A stretch of DNA of 5,079 nucleotides, from positions 1 to 5,079 of the forward strand of contig JAGAAA010000132.1 in NCBI GenBank assembly GCA_017615495.1, read 5' to 3'. The notes under the pieces were generated by a model, which ran no database searches, was not told where the DNA came from, and worked only from the letters and a program-made list of their open reading frames with translations. Origin of the DNA: Clostridia bacterium. Its GTDB lineage: Bacteria; Bacillota; Clostridia; Christensenellales; CAG-1252. Shown here piece after piece: positions 1 through 4,934 of this stretch; positions within the stretch are counted from its first letter, which is position 1; each line of letters opens with the position of its first letter. The translations under genes and the position numbers were made by a program.

Positions 1-1
1 C

Positions 2-1690
2 GAACTCATGCGCGCCTTTGAGGAAAGTTTCCCCTATGAGGAAACGGAAGGGCAGATCGCGGCGATCGAGGACGTCCGTCAGGATATGGAAAAAGGCAAA
101 GTTATGGATAGGTTGCTTTGCGGCGACGTCGGCTACGGCAAAACCGAAGTGGCGCTTCGCGCCGCTTTCCGCACCGTACTGGCGGGCAAGCAGGTCGCCT
201 TCCTCGCCCCCACCACCATCCTTGCGGAGCAACATTTCCGCACCCTTTCCGAGCGCTTTGCCCCCTTTGGCATCAAGTGCGCTTGCTTGACGCGTTTCTG
301 CACGCAAAAGGAAACCAAGGAGATTTTGACCGGGCTTACCAACGGCTCCATCGGCGTCGTTGTGGGCACCCACCGCCTGCTTGGCAAAGACGTGGATTTT
401 TGCGATATCGGTCTGTTGATTTTGGACGAGGAACAACGCTTCGGCGTGGAGCACAAGGAGAAGATCAAGGCGCTGCGCACTAGCATCAACGTGCTTTCCA
501 TGTCCGCCACCCCCATCCCGCGCACCTTGCACATGGCGCTTTCCGGCATTCGTGACATCAGCGTGATCGACACCCCGCCCAAAGGCAGGAAGCCGGTTCG
601 TACCGTGGTTGCGGAGTACTCCGTCGCAGCGCTCAAAGAGGCGGTCGGCGCGGAACTGACGCGGGGCGGGCAGGTGTTTATCCTCTACAACAACATCGCG
701 CGGTTGGACGCCTTTGCCGCCGCGGTCAGGGAGCTGTTTCCCTCCGCCGAAGTGGTGGTCGGGCACGGCAAGATGAGCCCCGCCGCGCTGGAGGAAAACA
801 TCCGCAAGTTCTATCTCCGTCAGGCGGATATCCTGATCTGCACCACCATCATTGAAAACGGCATCGACGTCCCGGACGCAAACACTCTGTTCGTCGTGGA
901 AGCGGATAAGCTCGGGCTTTCGCAGATGTATCAGCTCAAAGGCAGGGTGGGAAGAAGCGCCCGCCTTGCGTACGCTTATTTTACCTATCCGACGGGCACC
1001 CTTTTGACGGGGGATGCGGAAAAGCGCCTTCGCGCCCTGGTGGAAAACGGCGACCTCGGCAGCGGTTACCGTCTTGCGATGATGGACCTCGAGATCCGCG
1101 GCGCGGGCAACGTGCTCGGCGCGGAGCAACACGGGCACATCGAAAAAGTCGGGTACGAAATGTACTGCACCCTTTTGAAGGAAGCCATTGCGGAACTCAA
1201 CGGCGAAGCCCTCCCCGAAAACGGCAACGTCGAACTTTTGGTCAAAGAGGACGCTTATCTGCCCGAGAGCTACGTCACGAGCGAACTCGCCCGTATCCGT
1301 TACTACAAAAAGATCGCCGCCATCAGCGACGAAAAGGGCAAAAACGCCATCCTTTCCGAATTGGAGGAAGCCTTCGGCATGCCGCCGAGGCAGGTGCACG
1401 CCCTTGTGGAGATCGCGCTTTTGAAGGGGCTCGCATCCACTCTTCCCATCAAAAAGATCAGCGTGGACAAGGATTCCGTTTCCGTCACGTACACCGATAC
1501 CGCCTTTATGACGGGCGGCGCGATGAAGAACTCGCTCGCCTTGCTTTCCGGGGAGATCCGTGAAACGGCGGTTTCGGGCGAAGAAGCAAAATATGCGGTC
1601 AAAGGCGGCGTCGCTTCGGTAAAAGTTCGCTCGATGATCCGCTTTATGAAAGCGCTGCGCGGAGAGGCGGTCGTCGCGGCGAAAGAGTAA
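2..1690 (+). CDS. mfd: Transcription-repair coupling factor Mfd, C-terminal half (5' end cut by window)
   Basis: This is the ATP-dependent DNA translocase that pushes stalled RNA polymerase off damaged DNA and recruits UvrA for nucleotide excision repair in the cytoplasm. The reading frame is open to the left edge, so the ATG at 8 is internal. About 560 residues are present, against roughly 1,100-1,180 for the family. Numbering from the Met at 8: the FPYEET entry to the translocase is at 9-14, Walker A GDVGYGKTE at 39-47, the DEEQ Walker B box at 140-143, SATPIPRT (motif III) at 166-173, TTIIENGIDVP at 279-289 and motif VI QLKGRVGR at 309-316. The TRG region, which couples ATP hydrolysis to translocation, covers about 355-380 with IRGAGNVLG. 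The autoinhibitory C-terminal D7 domain follows from about 410 to 550. The UvrB-like and RNA-polymerase-interaction domains must lie upstream. All visible helicase motifs are intact, with no frameshift. Family assignment is very secure. Confidence 0.97.
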   Translation, partial: ELMRAFEESFPYEETEGQIAAIEDVRQDMEKGKVMDRLLCGDVGYGKTEVALRAAFRTVLAGKQVAFLAPTTILAEQHFRTLSERFAPFGIKCACLTRFCTQKETKEILTGLTNGSIGVVVGTHRLLGKDVDFCDIGLLILDEEQRFGVEHKEKIKALRTSINVLSMSATPIPRTLHMALSGIRDISVIDTPPKGRKPVRTVVAEYSVAALKEAVGAELTRGGQVFILYNNIARLDAFAAAVRELFPSAEVVVGHGKMSPAALEENIRKFYLRQADILICTTIIENGIDVPDANTLFVVEADKLGLSQMYQLKGRVGRSARLAYAYFTYPTGTLLTGDAEKRLRALVENGDLGSGYRLAMMDLEIRGAGNVLGAEQHGHIEKVGYEMYCTLLKEAIAELNGEALPENGNVELLVKEDAYLPESYVTSELARIRYYKKIAAISDEKGKNAILSELEEAFGMPPRQVHALVEIALLKGLASTLPIKKISVDKDSVSVTYTDTAFMTGGAMKNSLALLSGEIRETAVSGEEAKYAVKGGVASVKVRSMIRFMKALRGEAVVAAKE

Positions 1691-1716
1691 ATTTTTCATC
1701 GTCGCGTAAAAATTTA
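1688..1716. terminator. AT-rich inverted repeat over the mfd stop codon (weak terminator candidate)
   Basis: TAAATTTTT (1688-1696, beginning with the stop codon) and AAAAATTTA (1708-1716) are a perfect 9-bp inverted repeat with an 11-base loop. No GC-rich stem is present, so it is not a textbook intrinsic terminator. It may weakly terminate mfd transcripts or protect their 3' end, or simply reflect AT-rich spacer DNA. No other terminator is visible after mfd. Confidence 0.35.
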
Positions 1717-1720
1717 AATA

Positions 1721-1754
1721 TTGACTTGCGCAATCCGTGCGGTTTATGTATAAT
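1721..1754 (+). promoter_or_regulatory. Probable sigma-A promoter of the foldase lipoprotein gene
   Basis: A perfect -10 box TATAAT lies at 1749-1754, preceded directly by TATG. TTGACT at 1721-1726 matches the -35 consensus at five of six positions, but the spacer would be 22 bp, which is too long. TTGCGC at 1726-1731 gives the ideal 17 bp but is a poorer -35 box. The predicted start is near 1761, giving a 5' leader of about 75 bases. The -10 call is good; which -35 is used is open. Confidence 0.6.
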
Positions 1755-1779
1755 AAACAAGTACACTATAAATAATAAG

Positions 1780-1823
1780 AGGTGCGCGTTCGTCGCGCCT
1801 TGCGGCCTTTACCGGCCTAAAGG
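1780..1823 (+). promoter_or_regulatory. Structured 5' leader: two hairpins, the second overlapping the ribosome binding site
   Basis: The first hairpin pairs AGGTGCG (1780-1786) with CGCGCCT (1794-1800), seven pairs including one G-T wobble. The second pairs CCTTTA (1806-1811) with TAAAGG (1818-1823) across a six-base CCGGCC loop and covers the front of the Shine-Dalgarno. GGCC at 1804-1807 can instead pair with GGCC at 1814-1817, so two mutually exclusive folds exist. I recognise no known riboswitch class. A translational control role is inference. Confidence 0.4.
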
Positions 1824-1825
1824 AG
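1819..1825 (+). promoter_or_regulatory. Shine-Dalgarno of the foldase gene
   Basis: AAAGGAG lies ten bases before the ATG at 1836. It fixes the start codon, which is immediately followed by three Lys codons and a hydrophobic signal sequence. The first five bases can be held in the hairpin 1806-1823. Confidence 0.85.
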
Positions 1826-1835
1826 TTTATTGTAA

Positions 1836-4043
1836 ATGAAAAAGAAACTGCTCGTTATCCTTATGATTCTCGTTCTTACGATCACCGCGATCGTGGCGAC
1901 AGCTTGTAGTGAAGGCGGTATGATCTCTAAGAACAAGGAGCGTGATTTCAAGCAGGTGACGGCAAGCGTCACTTACGCAAACCGCGCCGCGCAAGTGGAC
2001 AAACTTGAGCTCAGCTCGACGATTTACAATTTCGTCTATCAATATTACAGCTACTATTCTCAGGGCTATATTTCTCAGGCGCAGTATCAATCCGTTCTCG
2101 ACAATATCTCCACCAGCTTCAAGCAGGCAAACGAAAGTTTGGCGGAAACCGAAGCCTATACTTTAAAGTGCATTGATGAACTTTATAAGTACGTTATGGC
2201 AAACGGCACCGAAGAGGAAAAGGCTGCCGCCACCGCGGCAAGCACCGCCGGCAAAAAGTACAATATGACCGCCCGCATCAAGGAGATCGAAAGCGTCCTT
2301 CCCAAGAAGGATCTTATCGCCGCGGTCGAAGCCTATAATAAGGAAATGCAGGAGAGCTTTGACTCTTTCCGTGAGGCGTACGACAAGGAAGTCGCCGCCG
2401 CTTCTTCCGGCAAATCCACCGAGCACGTTAAGGAGGTCACCCTCGTTTCCGCTCCGTGGAAGCTTGAGTACGAGAAGGGCGAGTCCTTGAACGAATCCGG
2501 CTTGAAGGTCGGCGTCGTTTACGAGGGCAGCGAAGACGTTGTTTTGTTTGAAAGAGGTGATTTTACCGTGACCGGCTTCAGCAGCGAAGAGGTCAAGGAC
2601 GAAGTGGAAGTCACCGTTACTTTCGCCAACAAGACCGCCACCTTCAACGTTAAGATCATCGCGGCAAAGCCCGCGCGTCCCAAGATGCCCACCGAAGAAG
2701 AGGAAGAGGAAAAGACCGTCGTTCCCGCTTTGTTTGAAACGGACCTCGAAGCCCAGATCACCGCGGCAAGAGGCACGGACAACGCTCTTTACAAGGCTCT
2801 TACCGAATCCAAGCGCAGGCTTGAAAAGCAAATGACCGCCAACTACCGTACTTACGAGTACTATTATCTCTCCAAGCTCAAGGACCAAGTCGTCACCGCT
2901 TGTGAGGAGATCAAGGGCAAGGCGGCGGAAGGCGTTTCGGCAGAAGACGTTTTGGCGGAGTACAACAAAAAGCTTGAGGAGCAAAAGCAAGCATTGCTTT
3001 TGGAAACCTCCACTTATAAGGACGCCGTAGATGGCACCGGCGTGAAGACGCAGATCGTTCACGAGGACGGCAAGATCTTCTACGTGCAAAACCTCCTCTT
3101 CAAGATCACCGACGACTTGAAGGCGAAGTACACCGCGTTTGAAAACGAAAAGACCGCAAACAAGGAAGCGCTCGAAGCGTATTTGAACTATCTCATCGAC
3201 CAAACCGGCATTTACGTCAGCAACGTTGAGTACGACAAGGACGCCACCTGCGAAGACGAAGAGTGCGCCTGCACCGCTTGCGCCAATTACAAAGGGGAGA
3301 ACCCCGGTCCGTGCACCAACGCCGATTGCGCCTGCAAGAAGTGCCCCAACAAGCGCTACGTCACCGCAGCGTTTGCTCAGGAGAAGGGCTTGACCTTGAC
3401 CGACGGCACCATCAACGTGCTGGATATGCTCGGCGCCGTCTATGCCGACCTTGCGGATCTCAGCGCTACCGCCACTGCGGAAGAGCGCGCGGCAAACCTT
3501 GAAAAGTTTAAGAAGTGGGTCTATATGTGCAACGATGACGAAGGCTTCTTCACCACCCTTACGGACGGCAAGCTCGGCTACAGCCTGAGCATGGACGACA
3601 GCAGCTACGTGGAGAACTTTACCGCCTGCGCTCGCGCGTTGGCTTACGGCGACGCGACCGAAAAGGCGGAATGGCACGTCGTAGGTACCGGCGTCGGTTC
3701 CTTCGGCTACTGCTACACCGAATACGGCATCCACGTCATCATGCTTTCGGGATACGCGCTCGATCCCAATGCGGTCACCACCGATCTTGGCGATGGCTTG
3801 GTCGCAGTCTCCATCGACACCGTCACCGATAACGTTTCTTACAAGGCGGCGGATGGCTCCACCCCGGCGAAGGGCACGCTTAAGTACGGCATCGTCGAAA
3901 GCTTGGAGAGCAAGCAAAAGGATGAGCTCGTCGGCGCTTTCAAAAAGGAATTCTATCAAACCGAGCTTGAGAACGACGTGAAGATCACCTATAAGAACAA
4001 AGTTTATAAGGACCTCATCAAGTCGTACAGCAGCAGCAAGTAA
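1836..4043 (+). CDS. Surface lipoprotein, divergent PrsA/SurA-like parvulin foldase with Ig-like insert and eight-Cys motif
   Basis: Probable extracytoplasmic chaperone or peptidyl-prolyl isomerase anchored to the outer face of the membrane. Residues 1-24 are a lipoprotein signal: KKK, a hydrophobic core, then a lipobox-like ATAC with Cys24 as the lipidated residue and Ser at +2. Residues 55-190 are helical and Tyr/Gln-rich like SurA_N domains. Residues 198-276 fit a Big_3-type Ig-like domain (KLEYEKGESL, then GLKV, GDFTVTGF and a V-T-V-T-F strand). An acidic Pro/Glu linker follows (277-300), then charged helices (301-395). The parvulin region runs 412-642: FYVQNLLFKI resembles the first strand and YGIHVIML the final G-x-H-I-I strand. 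It is interrupted at about 457-548 by an insert with eight cysteines. A Lys-rich helical tail (683-733) ends the protein. At 735 residues it is about twice the usual PrsA length. Lys is mostly AAG, suggesting good expression. The position after mfd supports the foldase reading. The domain calls are by eye, and catalytic activity is doubtful because the first His looks replaced by Asn419. Confidence 0.65.
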   Translation: MKKKLLVILMILVLTITAIVATACSEGGMISKNKERDFKQVTASVTYANRAAQVDKLELSSTIYNFVYQYYSYYSQGYISQAQYQSVLDNISTSFKQANESLAETEAYTLKCIDELYKYVMANGTEEEKAAATAASTAGKKYNMTARIKEIESVLPKKDLIAAVEAYNKEMQESFDSFREAYDKEVAAASSGKSTEHVKEVTLVSAPWKLEYEKGESLNESGLKVGVVYEGSEDVVLFERGDFTVTGFSSEEVKDEVEVTVTFANKTATFNVKIIAAKPARPKMPTEEEEEEKTVVPALFETDLEAQITAARGTDNALYKALTESKRRLEKQMTANYRTYEYYYLSKLKDQVVTACEEIKGKAAEGVSAEDVLAEYNKKLEEQKQALLLETSTYKDAVDGTGVKTQIVHEDGKIFYVQNLLFKITDDLKAKYTAFENEKTANKEALEAYLNYLIDQTGIYVSNVEYDKDATCEDEECACTACANYKGENPGPCTNADCACKKCPNKRYVTAAFAQEKGLTLTDGTINVLDMLGAVYADLADLSATATAEERAANLEKFKKWVYMCNDDEGFFTTLTDGKLGYSLSMDDSSYVENFTACARALAYGDATEKAEWHVVGTGVGSFGYCYTEYGIHVIMLSGYALDPNAVTTDLGDGLVAVSIDTVTDNVSYKAADGSTPAKGTLKYGIVESLESKQKDELVGAFKKEFYQTELENDVKITYKNKVYKDLIKSYSSSK
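3249..3344 (+). other. Tandem C-x4-C-x-C-x2-C motif inside the foldase
   Basis: Cys472, 477, 479 and 482 and Cys493, 498, 500 and 503 form two copies of the same spacing, 21 residues apart, in an acidic then basic stretch. Such density suggests metal binding (two four-Cys sites) or disulfides. The protein is predicted to be outside the membrane. The motif sits in an insert that ordinary parvulin domains lack. I do not recognise it as a named domain. Confidence 0.85.
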
Positions 4044-4046
4044 CAC

Positions 4047-4076
4047 AAAAGAGCCGGCTTTCCGCCGGCTTTTTTT
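4047..4076 (+). terminator. Intrinsic terminator after the foldase gene
   Basis: AGCCGGC (4052-4058) pairs perfectly with GCCGGCT (4064-4070) over a TTTCC loop. The stem is extended by a G-T wobble and A-T pairs from the upstream AAAA, and it runs into seven consecutive T (4070-4076). It starts three bases after the stop codon. Confidence 0.93.
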
Positions 4077-4084
4077 AGGAGAGG
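4077..4084 (+). promoter_or_regulatory. Shine-Dalgarno of nudF, abutting the terminator
   Basis: AGGAGAGG begins on the base after the terminator T-tract. AGGAG is five bases from the ATG at 4087, which supports that start. There is no room for a promoter between the terminator and this site. Confidence 0.8.
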
Positions 4085-4086
4085 AT

Positions 4087-4656
4087 ATGAAAGGATACGA
4101 GCAAAGGGAAAACGGCGCCGGAAAGGACTTTAGCGAACTTACGGCAAAAAGCGAGTATATCTATAAGGGCAAGGTCATCAAGGTAAAAAAGGATGAGGTC
4201 ACCCTTCCCAACGGTGCGCTCGCCGGAAGGGAAATGGTGGAGCATCGCGGCGGCGTAGCCGTCCTTGCGGTGGATGAAAACGGCTTCGTCCCGATGGTCA
4301 GGCAGTTCCGTTACCCCCTCGGCAAGCATTTGTGGGAGATCCCCGCCGGCAAGCTGGAAGAAGGGGAAGACCCGGATGACGCCATCGCGCGCGAACTTCG
4401 TGAGGAAGCAGGGCTCACGGCAGGCAAGATAACGTCGCTTGGCAAGTTTTACCCCACCTGCGGCTACAGCAACGAGATCATCCGCCTGTACCTCGCCACC
4501 GATCTTTCGTACGTGGGCGCCAAGCCGGATGACGACGAGTTTTTGGAGATCAAGTACGTCCCGGTGGAGGAGCTTTTAAAGAAGTGTCTTTCGGGCGAGA
4601 TCGAGGATGGCAAAACCATCGTTGCGGTCTTAAAATACTTTGCTTTGAAAAAATAA
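4087..4656 (+). CDS. nudF: ADP-ribose pyrophosphatase, Nudix hydrolase NudF family
   Basis: Cytoplasmic hydrolase expected to split ADP-ribose (and perhaps other nucleoside diphosphate sugars) into AMP and ribose 5-phosphate using Mg2+. The Nudix box is complete: Gly88, Glu94, Arg102-Glu103-Leu104, Glu106-Glu107, Gly109-Leu110, fitting G-x5-E-x7-REU-x-EE-x-GU. Family hallmarks around it are the N-terminal YKGKVIKV segment (26-33), a LPNG turn (40-43), VRQFRYPLG (71-79), EIPAGKLE (84-91) leading into the box, FYPTCGYSNE (121-130) with the downstream Pro123 typical of ADP-ribose-specific members, the acidic DDDEFLEI loop (148-155) that supplies a catalytic Glu in relatives, and GEIEDGKT (170-177). 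The 189-residue length is normal. The gene lies 43 bp after the foldase stop but behind a strong terminator, so it depends on readthrough or a promoter inside the upstream gene. Substrate is inferred from family features. Confidence 0.92.
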   Translation: MKGYEQRENGAGKDFSELTAKSEYIYKGKVIKVKKDEVTLPNGALAGREMVEHRGGVAVLAVDENGFVPMVRQFRYPLGKHLWEIPAGKLEEGEDPDDAIARELREEAGLTAGKITSLGKFYPTCGYSNEIIRLYLATDLSYVGAKPDDDEFLEIKYVPVEELLKKCLSGEIEDGKTIVAVLKYFALKK

Positions 4657-4672
4657 GATCGAAAAAGCCATC

Positions 4673-4708
4673 GAGGGGCGAACGAAATCGGTTCGCCTCT
4701 CTTTTTTT
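4673..4708 (+). terminator. Intrinsic terminator after nudF
   Basis: GAGGGGCGAAC (4673-4683) pairs with GTTCGCCTCTC (4691-4701), eleven pairs with one G-T wobble and a seven-base loop, followed by seven T (4702-4708). A second T-run (4711-4716) follows. It lies 17 bases after the nudF stop. Confidence 0.93.
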
Positions 4709-4716
4709 CGTTTTTT

Positions 4717-4750
4717 CTCGTGCGCGCGCGTGCGCGTACACGAGTGCGCG
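4717..4750. repeat. Alternating pyrimidine-purine tract with GTGCGCG repeats (Z-DNA/cruciform candidate)
   Basis: Bases 4719-4742 alternate pyrimidine-purine without a break for 24 bp, mostly CG with TG, TA and CA steps. GTGCGCG occurs at 4720-4726, 4730-4736 and 4744-4750. CTCGTG (4717-4722) and CACGAG (4739-4744) are inverted repeats and the interior can pair imperfectly. The pattern is visible directly. Adoption of Z-DNA or a cruciform in the cell is inference. It lies between the nudF terminator and the curved region upstream of the next promoter. Confidence 0.7.
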
Positions 4751-4852
4751 TTTTATATAAGGAATAGGGAAAATGATTGTGTTTTCAAGGCACAAAAAGC
4801 ACAAGATGTAGTGGTTTATTTTGGGGGTTTTGGGGAAGAATTAAGATTTCCT

Positions 4853-4888
4853 AAAAAAGTCCGAAAATTTCGAAAAAATCCCGAAAAA
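4853..4888. promoter_or_regulatory. Phased A-tracts (predicted curved DNA / UP-like element)
   Basis: A-runs at 4853-4858, 4864-4867, 4873-4878 and 4884-4888 have centres about 10 bp apart, in register with the helix, and the last ends four bases before the -35 box. The unit CCGAAAA(A)T recurs. Phased A-tracts bend DNA, and AT-rich DNA here can contact the RNA polymerase alpha subunit, which is typical upstream of strong promoters. Confidence 0.65.
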
Positions 4889-4892
4889 TCTG

Positions 4893-4921
4893 TTGACAAC
4901 CCTTTTTTTTCTTGCTAAGAT
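4893..4921 (+). promoter_or_regulatory. Strong sigma-A promoter, probably of an rRNA operon
   Basis: A perfect -35 box TTGACA (4893-4898), a 17-bp spacer containing eight consecutive T, and a -10 box TAAGAT (4916-4921, four of six). The start is predicted near 4927-4928. Upstream curved A-tracts and the long non-coding leader that follows fit a stable-RNA promoter. The rRNA assignment depends on leader resemblance, since the 16S gene itself is not in the window. Confidence 0.8.
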
Positions 4922-4934
4922 ATAGAGGTTGTCA
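4894..4934. repeat. 8-bp inverted repeat spanning -35 and +1
   Basis: TGACAACC (4894-4901, within the -35) and GGTTGTCA (4927-4934, at the predicted start) are perfect reverse complements with centres 33 bp apart, about three helical turns. This could be a paired operator or chance. The downstream arm is also the 5' strand of a leader hairpin. Confidence 0.6.

Noticed and set aside
133..636. 167-codon minus-strand frame inside mfd
   Set aside because: It lies opposite the most conserved Mfd helicase motifs and shows no domain of its own.
1755..1835. Known riboswitch or T-box in the foldase leader
   Set aside because: The leader is only about 75 bases, lacks any conserved aptamer core I recognise, and has no T-tract terminator or T-box sequence.
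2163..4046. 627-codon open frame on the minus strand opposite the foldase gene
   Set aside because: It is the mirror of a Lys/Glu-rich, AAG/GAG-heavy gene. The translation is a low-complexity Leu/Val/Ala-rich string with no recognisable domain, while the plus strand has a clear signal peptide, ribosome binding site and terminator.
4550..4804. 84-codon minus-strand frame across the nudF end
   Set aside because: It crosses the nudF 3' end, its terminator and the CG-rich tract, with no domain signal.
4823..4835. G-quadruplex (GGGGG and GGGG runs)
   Set aside because: Only two G-runs are present; four are needed for an intramolecular quadruplex.
4730..4918. 62-codon plus-strand frame starting with GTG
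   Set aside because: No ribosome binding site. It begins in the simple CG-rich tract and runs through the A-tracts and the -35 and -10 boxes of a strong promoter.
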